Notes under the pieces: model-generated | Seen by the model: the letters and a program-made list of their open reading frames with translations, nothing else | Database searches by the model: none | What the model was told of the DNA's origin: nothing | Assembly: GCF_036014015.1 (NCBI RefSeq) | Contig: NZ_CP107905.1 | Coordinates: 7,502,001 to 7,566,000, forward strand | Direction: 5' to 3' | Length of the DNA stretch: 64,000 bases | From: Streptomyces sp. NBC_00457 | GTDB lineage: Bacteria > Actinomycetota > Actinomycetes > Streptomycetales > Streptomycetaceae | Part shown: positions 1-8,874 of the stretch, one piece after another | Layout: every line of letters begins with the position of its first letter | Position numbering within the stretch: position 1 is the stretch's first letter | Translations under genes and position numbers: made by a program

Positions 1-950
1 AGCCCACACCCCGCGCCCAGGCCGAACTCACCGCCGGCGAACCGGTCGACGTCTCCCTCACCTACGTCGTCGAGCCGCCCGAGGGCCTCACGATGCGGGC
101 GATCATTTTCGCCCTCGCCCACCAGGAGCCGCAGCGCGACCCCGACGAGCTGATCGCCGAGGCCGTGGCAGCGGCACGCGACGCCGACACGGCGGTCGTC
201 GTGGTCGCCACGACCGAGCGCGTCGAGTCCGAGGGCTTCGACCGGGCGGACCTGCGCCTGCCCGGCCGCCAGGACGACCTGGTCCGTGCGGTCGCCGCGG
301 CCAACCCGAACACGGTCGTGGTGGTGAACTCCGGCTCCCCGGTGGAGCTGCCGTGGCGCGACGACGTGGCCGCGGTGCTGCTCAGCTGGTTCCCCGGCCA
401 GGAGGGCGGCGCGGCCCTCGCCGACGTCCTGACGGGCGCCCACGAGCCCGGCGGCCGCCTGCCCACCACCTGGGGTTCCCTCACCGACGCCCCGGTCACC
501 CAGGTCGTCCCGTCCGACGGTGAACTCCCTTACACCGAGGGCGTGTTCATCGGCTACCGCGCCTGGGAGAAGGAGGGCCGCAGCCCGTCGTACGCCTTCG
601 GTCACGGCCTCGGCTACACCGACTGGACATACGAGTCCGTCGAGGCCACGGGCACGACGGTACGGGTCCGCGTGCGCAACTCCGGACAGCGCCCGGGCCG
701 CGAGGTCGTCCAGGTCTATCTCGCGCCGAGCGAGCCCGACGCCGAGCGCCCGGCACGCTGGCTGGCCGGTTTCGCGGGCGTCGAGGCCGCGCCCGGCGAG
801 AGCGCCGAGGTGACCGTGGAACTCCCGCGCCGCATGTTCGAGATCTGGGACGAGATGACCATGTCGTGGTCGCTTGTGAAGGGTTCGTACGAGATCCAGG
901 TCGGCCGCTCGATCACGGACCGCCGTCTCACCGCGACGATTAACGTCTGA
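1..950 (+). CDS. Beta-glucosidase-like glycoside hydrolase family 3, C-terminal part (5' end outside the window)
   Basis: The frame is open from base 3, so the gene began upstream. The visible part holds the end of the GH3 C-terminal alpha/beta sandwich (alternating D-A-D-x-A-V-V-V-V and N-T-V-V-V-V-N-S-G-S-P-V strands, then the W-F-P-G-Q-E-G-G motif typical of GH3 beta-glucosidases). A fibronectin-III-like domain follows, covering about the last 100 residues up to the RSITDRRL end. The catalytic nucleophile Asp would lie upstream, out of view. The short stretch before base 93 resembles the tail of a PA14-type insert, but too little is visible to be sure. Likely role: hydrolysis of beta-glucosides. 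The next gene, on the other strand, is an aldose 1-epimerase, which fits sugar catabolism. Confidence 0.88.
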   Translation, partial: PTPRAQAELTAGEPVDVSLTYVVEPPEGLTMRAIIFALAHQEPQRDPDELIAEAVAAARDADTAVVVVATTERVESEGFDRADLRLPGRQDDLVRAVAAANPNTVVVVNSGSPVELPWRDDVAAVLLSWFPGQEGGAALADVLTGAHEPGGRLPTTWGSLTDAPVTQVVPSDGELPYTEGVFIGYRAWEKEGRSPSYAFGHGLGYTDWTYESVEATGTTVRVRVRNSGQRPGREVVQVYLAPSEPDAERPARWLAGFAGVEAAPGESAEVTVELPRRMFEIWDEMTMSWSLVKGSYEIQVGRSITDRRLTATINV

Positions 951-980
951 GGCGGGACGGGACTTCGGGACGAGTCTTCC

Positions 981-1027
981 CACGAGCAGCCCCGGCCCGG
1001 GACCTGACACCCGGGCCGGGGCTCGTG
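981..1027. terminator. Bidirectional hairpin terminator between the GH3 gene and galM
   Basis: A long inverted repeat lies between two convergent genes. An 11-bp arm at 990-1000 pairs with 1011-1021, and a flanking CACGAGC (981-987) pairs with GCTCGTG (1021-1027). The position just after the GH3 stop and just before the galM stop suits termination from both sides. There is no strong T-run, which is usual in Streptomyces. Confidence 0.7.
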
Positions 1028-1038
1028 CGTTCGCAGGA

Positions 1039-2007
1039 CTAGCGGACGGCGAAGCCGTACACCGTTTCCGACCGGAACACCTCACCCGGCCGCAGCACCG
1101 TGCTCGGGTACTCCGGCCGGTTCGGGGAGTCCGGGAAGTGCTGGGTCTCCAGCGCGACGCCGTCGCCGGGGGAGAACGGCTCGGTCAGGTGGTCGGCGGT
1201 GTAGAGCTGGAGGCCGGGTTCGGTGGTCGCGACCGTCAGCGCCCGCCCGGACGCGGGGTCGTACAGCTCGGCCACCTGCTCGGGGGCCGACGTCACTCCC
1301 TTGTCGAGCACGAAGTTGTGGTCGTAGCCGGCGCCGGCCTTGCGCTCCGCACGGAAGTCGAAGCGGGTTCCCTCGACGGGGGCGACACCGGTCGGGATCA
1401 GATCCTCGTCGACCGGCGTGAACCGCGAGGCGGCGATCCGCAGCTCATGCCCGCCCGCGTTCCCCGCACCGCTCAGGTTCCAGTACGAGTGGTTCGTCAG
1501 GTTCACGATGGTCGGCGCGTCGGTGACCGCCTCGTACGCGATCCGCAGCGCACCGGCGCTGTCCAGCGTGTACGTCGCCGAGACCTCGAGCCGTCCCGGG
1601 AAGCCCTCCTCGCCGTGCGGGCTGACGCGCGCGAGCCGCACCCCGTGCTCGACCGGCGTCACGTCCCACACCCGCTTGTCGAAGCCGCGCCCGCCGCCGT
1701 GCAGCGAGTTGGGCCCGTTGTTCGGCTCCAGCGCGTAGGTCACGCCGTCCAGCGAGAAGCGGCCGCCCGCGATCCGGTTCGCGTACCGCCCGACGAGCGC
1801 GCCGAAATACGGCTCCGGGTGTGCCGTATATCCATCGAGGTCCGCGAACCCCAGCACCACGTTCCCCGGCCGCCCCTCCCGGTCCGGCACCTCCACCGAC
1901 TGCACGATCCCGCCGTACGACAGAATCCGCACGCGCACGTCCGCCCGCTCCAGGGTCCAGCGGTGGACAGGGGTGCCGTCGGAAAGTGTGCCGAAGAGTT
2001 CGTTCAT
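1039..2007 (-). CDS. galM: Aldose 1-epimerase (mutarotase)
   Basis: A 322-residue protein of normal length for galactose mutarotases, which interconvert alpha and beta anomers of aldoses in the cytoplasm. Family features are visible: R-Y-A-N-R-I-A-G-G-R-F near residue 75, N-S-L-H-G-G near 100, the catalytic His segment L-T-N-H-S-Y-W-N-L, Y-D-H-N-F-V-L-D, and the C-terminal catalytic Glu segment A-L-E-T-Q-H-F-P-D-S-P-N. No signal peptide is seen. It converges on the GH3 beta-glucosidase gene, so the pair may serve release and use of glucose. Confidence 0.93.
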   Translation of the reverse strand: MNELFGTLSDGTPVHRWTLERADVRVRILSYGGIVQSVEVPDREGRPGNVVLGFADLDGYTAHPEPYFGALVGRYANRIAGGRFSLDGVTYALEPNNGPNSLHGGGRGFDKRVWDVTPVEHGVRLARVSPHGEEGFPGRLEVSATYTLDSAGALRIAYEAVTDAPTIVNLTNHSYWNLSGAGNAGGHELRIAASRFTPVDEDLIPTGVAPVEGTRFDFRAERKAGAGYDHNFVLDKGVTSAPEQVAELYDPASGRALTVATTEPGLQLYTADHLTEPFSPGDGVALETQHFPDSPNRPEYPSTVLRPGEVFRSETVYGFAVR

Positions 2008-2055
2008 GTTCGGAACTCTAATTCGGAACCCCGGCTCACGCCTTCGAGCCCCGAC

Positions 2056-2955
2056 TCATGCCTTCTTCGCGGTGACCGTGCGATAGGCGATCTCCGCCAG
2101 CCGCGCCTGTCCGTTCACACTCGGGTGGAACCAGTCCCAGCGGCTCAACTGCTCCGTACCGAACCGGTACTCGTACACCGCGCCGCCGTCGAAGCGGCAG
2201 TACCGGTCCTTCGCACACACCTCCTCCAGCACACCGTTGTACGCCTCCACCCGGTCCTGCACCGTGTCGCGCCGCAGGGTCGCCGCCGCGTCCAGGGCGT
2301 CCGCGTCGTCCAGCATCGAGGGGCAGATGCCGAGCTTCCACACCGCCTTGCCCATCGGGTTGCTCCGCCCCTCGGACCACAGCCGCTTCAGGTCCGGAAC
2401 GCTCGCCACATACACCTGGGCCTTGGGCAGAGCAGTGCGCAGCGTGCTCATCGCGTCCTCGAACTGGGTGCGGAAGTCGGCCACCGAGGTCATCGCCGAC
2501 GTGGTCGCGCGACAGGCGTCGTTCGCCCCCGCCATCACCGCCACCAACTGCGGCTTCCGCGTCACCGCCTGCGCCATCTGCCCGGCCACGTCCGCCATCA
2601 GCGCCCCGGTCCGGGCGTAGTTCCAGCTGCGCTCGGCGGCCTGCGTCGGGCCCAGCAGCCGTACGGCGAGACTGTCCACGTCCTCTCTGCTGCCGGTAGC
2701 CCAGGAGGCCTCGGGGCAGTCCGCCAGCACCGAGCACGCGTCAAAACCACGGGTGATGGAGTCGCCCACCGCGGCGACCGAACCCGGGCTGCGGTCCCAT
2801 GTCGGCGTCGGCCTCGGGGACGGCTTCCCCTGCTTGGCCTCGGTGCCTCTCGGCGCCGGCGAGTCTCCACCGGTGGCGTCGCACCCCGCGACACTCAGGA
2901 CAGCCGTCACCAGAACGGCGAGAACGGCCGTCGCACGGCCGCTGCGCTTCCGCAT
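2056..2955 (-). CDS. SGNH/GDSL-family hydrolase, lipoprotein
   Basis: The ATG at 2955 gives 299 residues starting with a signal peptide (MRKRSGRATAVLAVLV) and a lipobox ending L-S-V-A-G-C, with Cys25 the likely lipidated residue. A Ser/Pro/Thr linker leads to block I (V-G-D-S-I-T-R-G, nucleophile Ser66), block III (M-A-G-A-N-D-A) and the C-terminal Asp-His block D-W-F-H-P-S-V-N-G. This is the SGNH esterase/lipase architecture. The substrate cannot be told from sequence. An in-frame extension upstream of this ATG lacks a signal peptide and was rejected. The gene is transcribed away from the DUF3145 gene. Confidence 0.86.
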   Translation of the reverse strand: MRKRSGRATAVLAVLVTAVLSVAGCDATGGDSPAPRGTEAKQGKPSPRPTPTWDRSPGSVAAVGDSITRGFDACSVLADCPEASWATGSREDVDSLAVRLLGPTQAAERSWNYARTGALMADVAGQMAQAVTRKPQLVAVMAGANDACRATTSAMTSVADFRTQFEDAMSTLRTALPKAQVYVASVPDLKRLWSEGRSNPMGKAVWKLGICPSMLDDADALDAAATLRRDTVQDRVEAYNGVLEEVCAKDRYCRFDGGAVYEYRFGTEQLSRWDWFHPSVNGQARLAEIAYRTVTAKKA

Positions 2956-3212
2956 CCCCTGGTGGTCCCCTCGCTCGACATGCAATGCTCCTCCCCCATA
3001 ACAACGCGCGGGAGTTCCCGACCGCGCGAGACGCAACTCCGCGCACCCGTACAAGCGTCCTGCCGGGTGAATGGCGGGCGTTTCACGGCACCGGGACCGA
3101 CGGTACGTCACACTCCTTGCGCCGTCGCACGGTAGCCTCGCCATCAAACGTGGCTGGAACCACTGCCGTTCCGCCAGGTCGCAAAGATGGCCCGCTCTGC
3201 CCGGAGGTCCCG

Positions 3213-3707
3213 GTGACGACACGTGGAGTTCTGTACGTGCACTCCGCGCCGCGCGCGCTGTGCCCGCATGTCGAGTGGGCCGTGGCCGGGGTGCTCGGCA
3301 CACGCGTCAGCCTCGACTGGATCCGGCAGCCCGCGGCACCCGGCACCTGGCGCTCCGAGTTCTCCTGGCAGGCCGAGGCCGGCACCGCCTCCAAACTGGC
3401 GTCCGCCCTGCGCGGCTGGCACCTCCTGCGCTTCGAAGTCACCGCCGAGCCCTGCCCCACCGCCGAGGGCGAGCGCTACAGCTGCACCCCCGACCTCGGC
3501 ATCTTCCACGCCGTCACCGGCATCCACGGCGACATCCTCATCCCCGAAGACCGCCTCAGAGCAGCCCTAGTCCGCTCCCAGCGAGGAGAAACGGACCTGG
3601 AAGCCGAACTCTCCAAGCTCCTAGGAAAGCCGTGGGACGACGAGCTGGAGCCGTTCAGGTACGCGGGCGAGGGAGCACCGGTGAGGTGGCTACATCAGGT
3701 GGTGTGA
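3213..3707 (+). CDS. DUF3145 domain protein
   Basis: GTG start at 3213 with a GGAGG ribosome-binding site at 3203-3207, giving 164 residues. It begins V-T-T-R-G-V-L-Y-V-H-S-A-P and covers the whole actinobacterial DUF3145 family, whose function is unknown. It is soluble, with no signal peptide or membrane segment. It sits next to, and convergent with, the fatty-acid synthesis cluster, a pairing I recall as conserved in Streptomyces. Longer in-frame extensions upstream lack a Shine-Dalgarno and were not used. Confidence 0.85.
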   Translation: MTTRGVLYVHSAPRALCPHVEWAVAGVLGTRVSLDWIRQPAAPGTWRSEFSWQAEAGTASKLASALRGWHLLRFEVTAEPCPTAEGERYSCTPDLGIFHAVTGIHGDILIPEDRLRAALVRSQRGETDLEAELSKLLGKPWDDELEPFRYAGEGAPVRWLHQVV

Positions 3708-3713
3708 GGTACC

Positions 3714-3770
3714 TAGGGGCGCGGGGAACTGCGCGACAAGCCCCCACCGACCGCCAGCCGGCCGACAACC
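3714..3770. repeat. Interspersed repeat, module A (one arm)
   Basis: The core at 3714-3745 reads as GGGGCGCGGGG-AACTGCGCGAC followed by a C-run. The same core recurs at 12721, 17919, 26571, 29671, 29782, 32382 and 32467. Here it lies between the convergent DUF3145 and fabF genes. Confidence 0.8.
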
Positions 3771-3787
3771 GACAGCACAACGGCGAA

Positions 3788-3817
3788 TGGCCCGACCTCC
3801 ACCTGGAGACCGGGCCA
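3788..3817. terminator. Hairpin terminator at the end of the fab cluster
   Basis: TGGCCCG (3788-3794) pairs with CGGGCCA (3811-3817), with a nested CTCC/GGAG. It lies about 20 bp past the fabF stop on the minus strand. Confidence 0.6.
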
Positions 3818-3836
3818 CTTTCAGCTAACGCCGACT

Positions 3837-5108
3837 TCACACCGTACGGAACGCCAACACCACGTTGTGCCCACCGAACCCGAACGAGTCATTCAGCGCA
3901 GCGATCCGCCCCTCGACCGGCAGCTTCCGAGCCTCACCGCGCACGACATCCGCGTTGGCCTCGGCCTCAGGGTCGAGGTTCTCGACGTTGATGGTCGGCG
4001 GAGCCAGCCGGTGGTACAGGGCCAGCACCGTCGCGACCGACTCCACGCCGCCCGCGCCGCCCAGCAGATGCCCGGTCATCGACTTGGTCGCGGAGACCGC
4101 CATGTGATCCGCGTCGTCGCCGAACACCTTCCGCAGCGCCTTCAGCTCGGCCACGTCACCGGCCGGCGTGGACGTCGCGTGCGCGTTGACGTGCATGACC
4201 TCGGCAGGGTTGAGGTCGGTGTTGTCGAGCAGGTTCTGCAGCGCGTGCGAGATGCCGCGCCCCTCCGGCTCGGGCTGCACGATGTCGTGGCTGTCGGCGG
4301 AGACACCCTGCCCGACCGCCTCGGCGTACACCCGCGCACCGCGCTTCGCGGCGTGCTCGGCGGACTCCAGGACGATCACGCCGGCACCCTCGCCGAGGAC
4401 GAAGCCGTCACGGGCCACGTCGTACGGACGGGACGCGCCCTCGGGGTCGTCGTTGTTCTTGGACATCGCCATCATGTTGCCGAACGCGGCGATGGGCAGC
4501 GGATGGATCGCCGCCTCCGTACCACCGGCGACGACGACGTCGGCGCGGCCGGAGCGGATCATCTCGATGGCGTAGCCGATGGCCTCGGCGCCGGAGGCAC
4601 ACGCGGAGACCGGCGTGTGCACGCCCGCGCGGGCGCCCACGGCCAGACCCACGTTGGCGGAGGGGCCGTTCGGCATCAGCATGGGGACGGTGTGCGGGGA
4701 GACGCGGCGGACGCCCTTCTCCTTGAGCACGTCGTACTGGTCGAGCAGGGTCGTCACGCCGCCGATGCCGGAGGCGATGACCGCGCCGAGCCGGTCGGGG
4801 TCGACGGCGCCGTCCTCACCGGCCTTGGCGGTGAAACCGGCGTCCGCCCAGGCCTCCTGGGCGGCGATCAGCGCGAACTGCGCCGACCGGTCCAGGCGGC
4901 GGGCCTGCGGCCGTGGAATGACCTCGGAAGGCTCCACAGCGACCGGGGCCGCGATACGGACGGCCTGCTCGGCCGCCCAGTCCTGCTCCAGGGGCTTGAC
5001 GCCGGACTTGCCGGCGATCAGGCCCTCCCAGGTAGAGGCTGCGTCGCCACCCAGCGGTGTGGTTGCGCCGATACCGGTGACGACCACGGTGCGATTGGTC
5101 GGGCTCAC
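3837..5108 (-). CDS. fabF: 3-oxoacyl-[acyl-carrier-protein] synthase II (KAS II)
   Basis: A 423-residue condensing enzyme that elongates acyl-ACP with malonyl-ACP in type II fatty-acid synthesis. The nucleophile is Cys170 in V-S-A-C-A-S-G. The His-His part of the triad lies in H-V-N-A-H-A-T-S-T-P-A-G-D and S-M-T-G-H-L-L-G-G-A-G. The glycine-rich end, F-G-F-G-G-H-N-V, is intact. It is the last gene of fabD-fabH-acpP-fabF, about 105 bp after acpP, and the arrangement implies co-transcription under FasR. Confidence 0.96.
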   Translation of the reverse strand: MSPTNRTVVVTGIGATTPLGGDAASTWEGLIAGKSGVKPLEQDWAAEQAVRIAAPVAVEPSEVIPRPQARRLDRSAQFALIAAQEAWADAGFTAKAGEDGAVDPDRLGAVIASGIGGVTTLLDQYDVLKEKGVRRVSPHTVPMLMPNGPSANVGLAVGARAGVHTPVSACASGAEAIGYAIEMIRSGRADVVVAGGTEAAIHPLPIAAFGNMMAMSKNNDDPEGASRPYDVARDGFVLGEGAGVIVLESAEHAAKRGARVYAEAVGQGVSADSHDIVQPEPEGRGISHALQNLLDNTDLNPAEVMHVNAHATSTPAGDVAELKALRKVFGDDADHMAVSATKSMTGHLLGGAGGVESVATVLALYHRLAPPTINVENLDPEAEANADVVRGEARKLPVEGRIAALNDSFGFGGHNVVLAFRTV

Positions 5109-5215
5109 GGGAATTCTTTCTCCAACGGATCCGAGGAGGACAACCCCCGCTCATCGCGGGGACAACGGCGCCACCGCCGGGTGGCGGGGCCTTGCAGTCA
5201 GGGCTACGGGGTGTG

Positions 5216-5464
5216 TCAGCCCTGGTGCTTGAGGATGTAGTCGGTCGCGTCGCCGACCGTCTTGAGGTTCTTGACGTCCTCGTCCGGGATCTTGACGTCG
5301 AAGCGCTCTTCGGCGGCGACGACGACCTCGACCATGGACAGCGAGTCGACGTCCAGGTCGTCGGTGAAGGACTTGTCCAGCTGGACGTCCTCAACCGGGA
5401 TGCCGGCGATCTCGTTCACGATGTCGGCGAGACCGGCGACGATCTCTTCCTGAGTGGCGGCCAT
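5216..5464 (-). CDS. acpP: Acyl carrier protein of fatty-acid synthesis
   Basis: 82 residues, acidic. The 4'-phosphopantetheine attachment serine is Ser41 in the D-S-L motif (D-D-L-D-V-D-S-L-S-M-V-E-V). Its place between fabH and fabF marks it as the primary fatty-acid ACP rather than a polyketide ACP. An AAGGAGCG ribosome-binding site lies just upstream of the ATG at 5464. The gap of about 77 bp to fabH is compatible with one operon. Confidence 0.96.
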   Translation of the reverse strand: MAATQEEIVAGLADIVNEIAGIPVEDVQLDKSFTDDLDVDSLSMVEVVVAAEERFDVKIPDEDVKNLKTVGDATDYILKHQG

Positions 5465-5541
5465 GTCAGGCGCTCCTTCTATGTATCCAGAGGGTGTGGC
5501 GTTGGTTCCCGTGCCGGATCGGGTGATCCGGCACGGAGTGC

Positions 5542-6540
5542 CTAGGGGAGGGTAACGACCGTGGCGGCGTAGACGAGACCCGCCCCGAATCCGATGACGA
5601 GCGCGGTGTCGCCGCTCTTCGCCTCGCCGGTCGCCAGAAGCCGCTCCATAGCGAGCGGGATCGAGGCGGCCGAGGTGTTGCCGGTGGTGCGGACATCACG
5701 GGCGACCGTGACGTGCTCCGGCAGTTTCAGCGTCTTCACCATCGAGTCGATGATCCGCTCGTTGGCCTGGTGGGGAATGAAGACATCCAGGTCGTCCGGG
5801 CTGATTCCGGCCGCGTCCAGCGCCTGCTGGGCGACCTTCGCCATCTCGAACACGGCCCAGCGGAACACCGCCTGGCCCTCCTGCGTGATCGCAGGGAACT
5901 TGCCCGTGGAGCTGTCGTACTCGTTCCACGGCACGGTCTGCTTGATGGTCTCGGACTTGTCGCCCTCGGAACCCCAGACGGTGGGGCCGATCGCGGGCTC
6001 CTGCGCGGGACCGACCACGACCGCGCCGGCACCGTCGCCGAAGAGGAACGCGGTGGCCCGGTCCTCCAGGTCGGTCAGGTCCGACAGCCGCTCGACGCCG
6101 ATGACGAGGACGTACTCCGCGGAGCCCTCGACGATCATGCCCTTGGCCAGCGTCAGGCCGTAGCCGAAGCCCGCGCAGCCCGCCGAGATGTCGAACGCGG
6201 CGGCCTTGTCCGTGCCGAGCTTGTCGGCGATCTCGGTGGCGACGGCCGGGGTCTGGCTGAAGTGCGAGACGGTCGAGACGACCACAGCGCCGATCTGCTC
6301 GGCGGAGATCCCGGCGTCGGCGATCGCCTTGCCGGACGCCTCGATCGACATCGCGGCGACCGTCTCCTCGTCGGAGGCCCAGTGCCGGGTCTCGATGCCG
6401 GAGCGCGAACGGATCCACTCGTCGGACGAGTCGATCTTCTCGAGGATCACCTCGTTCGGCACGACCCGGGTGGGACGGTAACCGCCCACGCCGAGAATGC
6501 GCGCGTACGGGGCGCCCTTGCTGGGCTTGATCTTCGACAT
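5542..6540 (-). CDS. fabH: 3-oxoacyl-[acyl-carrier-protein] synthase III (KAS III)
   Basis: 332 residues. It carries out the first condensation of fatty-acid synthesis, joining acyl-CoA primers (in Streptomyces often branched) to malonyl-ACP. The Cys-His-Asn triad is complete: Cys122 in S-A-G-C-A-G-F-G, His in I-P-H-Q-A-N-E-R, and Asn in T-G-N-T-S-A-A-S. It is preceded by fabD with a gap of about 22 bp and followed by acpP. Confidence 0.96.
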   Translation of the reverse strand: MSKIKPSKGAPYARILGVGGYRPTRVVPNEVILEKIDSSDEWIRSRSGIETRHWASDEETVAAMSIEASGKAIADAGISAEQIGAVVVSTVSHFSQTPAVATEIADKLGTDKAAAFDISAGCAGFGYGLTLAKGMIVEGSAEYVLVIGVERLSDLTDLEDRATAFLFGDGAGAVVVGPAQEPAIGPTVWGSEGDKSETIKQTVPWNEYDSSTGKFPAITQEGQAVFRWAVFEMAKVAQQALDAAGISPDDLDVFIPHQANERIIDSMVKTLKLPEHVTVARDVRTTGNTSAASIPLAMERLLATGEAKSGDTALVIGFGAGLVYAATVVTLP

Positions 6541-6562
6541 GTTCGTTACGGCTCCTTAAGCG

Positions 6563-7480
6563 TCAGGCGTCGGCGTGCTCGGCGATGAGCTCGCGGGCCG
6601 CGTCGAGGTCGTCGGGGGTCTTCAGGGCCAGCGTCTTGACGCCGGGGAGCGCGCGCTTGGCCAGGCCGGTGAGCGTACCGCCGGGGCAGACCTCCAGGAG
6701 CGCGGTGACGCCCAGCTCCTTGAAGGTCTCCATGCACAGGTCCCAGCGGACGGGATTCGCGACCTGGCCGACGAGGCGGTCGAGCACCTCGGCGCCGGTC
6801 GCGACGGCCTGGCCGTCCTTGTTCGAAACGTAGGTGATCCGGGGGTCGGCGGGCGTCACATCAGCGGCGGCCTTGGCCAGCGCGTCGACCGCCGGAGCCA
6901 TGTGGTGCGTGTGGAAGGCCCCGGCCACCTTCAGCGCGACGACCTTGCGGACGCCCTCGGGCTTGTCCTCGGCGAGCGCGGCGAGCTGCTCCAGCGTGCC
7001 CGCGGCGACGATCTGACCGGCGCCGTTGACGTTCGCCGGGGTCAGGCCCAGCTTCTCCAGATGCGCCACCGACACCTCGGGATCGCCGCCGAGCAGCGCC
7101 GACATACCCGTCTCGGTGACTGCCGCGGCGTCGGCCATGGCCAGACCCCGCTTGCGTACGAGGGTCAGCGCGGCGGTGTCGTCGAGGATGCCCGCGAAGG
7201 AGGCGGCGGTGAACTCGCCGACGCTGTGACCGGCGACCGCGCCGGGCGCCATGTCACCGAGTGCCGCGGCGGAGAGGATTCCGGCCGCGACCAGCAGGGG
7301 CTGAGCCACGGCGGTGTCGCGGATCGCGTCCGCGTCGGCCTGTGTGCCGTAGTGGGCGAGGTCCAGTCCGATGGCGTCCGACCACGCGGCGACGCGGTCC
7401 GCGGCACCGGGCAGTTCGAGCCAGGGGGTCAGGAAGCCGGGCGTCTGGGCGCCTTGGCCGGGAGCGACGAGTACGAGCAC
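6563..7480 (-). CDS. fabD: Malonyl-CoA:ACP transacylase
   Basis: Transfers malonyl from CoA to ACP and supplies fatty-acid (and probably polyketide) synthases. I chose the GTG at 7480 (305 residues, starting V-L-V-L-V-A-P-G-Q-G-A-Q) because family members start at this point and a purine-rich AAGAGAGAG lies about 6 bases upstream. A GTG two codons further up (7486) is possible. The catalytic serine is Ser86 in G-H-S-V-G-E, and the His partner lies in the G-A-F-H-T-H-H-M segment. It is the first gene of the fab operon, right behind the FasR-type inverted repeat. Confidence 0.94.
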   Translation of the reverse strand: MLVLVAPGQGAQTPGFLTPWLELPGAADRVAAWSDAIGLDLAHYGTQADADAIRDTAVAQPLLVAAGILSAAALGDMAPGAVAGHSVGEFTAASFAGILDDTAALTLVRKRGLAMADAAAVTETGMSALLGGDPEVSVAHLEKLGLTPANVNGAGQIVAAGTLEQLAALAEDKPEGVRKVVALKVAGAFHTHHMAPAVDALAKAAADVTPADPRITYVSNKDGQAVATGAEVLDRLVGQVANPVRWDLCMETFKELGVTALLEVCPGGTLTGLAKRALPGVKTLALKTPDDLDAARELIAEHADA

Positions 7481-7544
7481 TCTCACACTCTCTCTTGTGG
7501 ACGGCCACGGCCGCCCGTGGGGACAGGGACGAAGAACGCGAAGG

Positions 7545-7569
7545 GGTTTTGTAGGCCCCCGACAAAAGG
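7545..7569. promoter_or_regulatory. Candidate FasR operator ahead of fabD
   Basis: Inverted repeat TTTTGT (7547-7552) / ACAAAA (7562-7567) with a 9-base spacer, extended to GGTTTTGT/ACAAAAGG. It is unusually AT-rich for this genome and fills the short gap between the fasR stop and fabD. FasR is known to activate fabD transcription in Streptomyces by binding just upstream. Assignment of this palindrome as the site is inferred from position and symmetry. Confidence 0.65.
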
Positions 7570-8775
7570 TTAGGTCTGCGGATCTCCATCGGCCAGACGT
7601 CCCAGGATCAGCGCGATCCGCAACGTGAACGCCGACCGTACATCTGATGGCGACCAGCCGGTGACGTCAGTCACACGTCGGAGCCGGTAGCGCACGGTGT
7701 TGGGATGGACGAACAGCATGCGCGCCGCGCCCTCGAGGCTGCTCGCCTGCTCGAGATAGACGGAGAGCGTCTCCAGGAGCGCCGACCCGGCTTCCTCCAG
7801 CGGTCTGTAGATCTCCTCCACCAGCTGCTCACGAGCGCTCGGGTCCCCGGCCATCGCGCGCTCCGGCAGCAGATCGTCGGCCAGCACCGGCCGCGGGGCG
7901 TCCTGCCAGGCAGAACACGCCTTAAGCCCCGCCGCGGCGGCCTGCGCGGACCGGGTCGCGGCCAGCAGATCCGGTACGACGGGACCCGCCACCACCGGCC
8001 CGGCGGCATACGGCCCGATCAGCGACTTGGCCACCGCGAGGGGGTTGTCGCTGCCGCCCGCGATCACCACGAGCCGGTTCCCGAGCACCCCGGTGAGCAC
8101 CTGCAACTTGGCATGCCGGGCCGCCCGCCGGATCGCCTCCACGGTCAACTCACTGTCACCGTCCGGCGCCGTACCCAACACCACGCACACATGCTCGGGA
8201 GCGTTCCAGCCGAGGGCGGCGGCGCGCGACACCGCGCCCTCGTCGGCCTCCCCGCTGAGGACCGCGTTCACGACCAGCGACTCCAGGCGCGCGTCCCAGG
8301 CACCGCGTGCCTCGGCGGCCTGGGCGTAGACCTGGGCGGTGGCGAAGGCGATCTCGCGGGCGTAGACGAGCAGCGCCTCGCGCAGCACGTTCTCGTCGCC
8401 GGGCGCCGCCACCTCGTCGATCGCGGACTCCATGACCTCGATGGTGGTGCGCACCATCTCGACGGTCTGGCGGAGGGTGATGGCCCGGGTCAGCTCACGC
8501 GGCGCGGTTCCGAACACGTCGGTGGAGATCGCCTGGGGGGCGTCGGGGTGCCGGAACCACTCGGTGAACGCGGCGATGCCCGCCTGGGCCACCAGACCGA
8601 TCCAGGAACGGTTCTCCGGGGGCATGGCCCGGTACCACGGCAGCGTCTCGTCCATGCGCGCGATGGCTTGCGCGGCGAGACTTCCCGACGACTTCTCCAG
8701 CCGCTTGAGGGTTGCGGGGTGGGGGTGGGGGGCGTGGGCTGCGGCGGGGGGCTTGCTGGATTCGGGTTCGGGCAC
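7570..8775 (-). CDS. fasR: FasR, PucR-type transcriptional activator of fatty-acid synthesis genes
   Basis: 401 residues from a GTG at 8775. The long N-terminal and central region is of the GGDEF-like/PucR type. The C-terminal PucR helix-turn-helix (HTH_30) is clear near residues 335-385: L-E-G-A-A-R-M-L-F-V-H-P-N-T-V-R-Y-R-L. Position directly upstream of, and co-oriented with, fabD matches FasR of S. coelicolor, which activates the fab operon and is needed for normal lipid synthesis. The ligand-sensing part cannot be judged from sequence. Confidence 0.9.
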   Translation of the reverse strand: MPEPESSKPPAAAHAPHPHPATLKRLEKSSGSLAAQAIARMDETLPWYRAMPPENRSWIGLVAQAGIAAFTEWFRHPDAPQAISTDVFGTAPRELTRAITLRQTVEMVRTTIEVMESAIDEVAAPGDENVLREALLVYAREIAFATAQVYAQAAEARGAWDARLESLVVNAVLSGEADEGAVSRAAALGWNAPEHVCVVLGTAPDGDSELTVEAIRRAARHAKLQVLTGVLGNRLVVIAGGSDNPLAVAKSLIGPYAAGPVVAGPVVPDLLAATRSAQAAAAGLKACSAWQDAPRPVLADDLLPERAMAGDPSAREQLVEEIYRPLEEAGSALLETLSVYLEQASSLEGAARMLFVHPNTVRYRLRRVTDVTGWSPSDVRSAFTLRIALILGRLADGDPQT

Positions 8776-8874
8776 GTGGACAAGACTGCCTTATCGGGAC
8801 GTCGGTGCGTGCGGGCGGGGTTGTGCTGGATGGCTCGGTCGCCCCCCGGGCCGGCGTCTAGCGGCTGGCGACGC

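Noticed and set aside
1138..3135. Very long open frame (665 codons) on the plus strand opposite galM and the lipoprotein gene
   Set aside because: It is antisense to two well-supported genes, with Arg/Pro/Val-rich low-information composition typical of GC-rich shadow frames.
3867..5240. 457-codon plus-strand frame opposite fabF
   Set aside because: It is the antisense shadow of fabF. The protein is dominated by R, G, H and V, with no family features.
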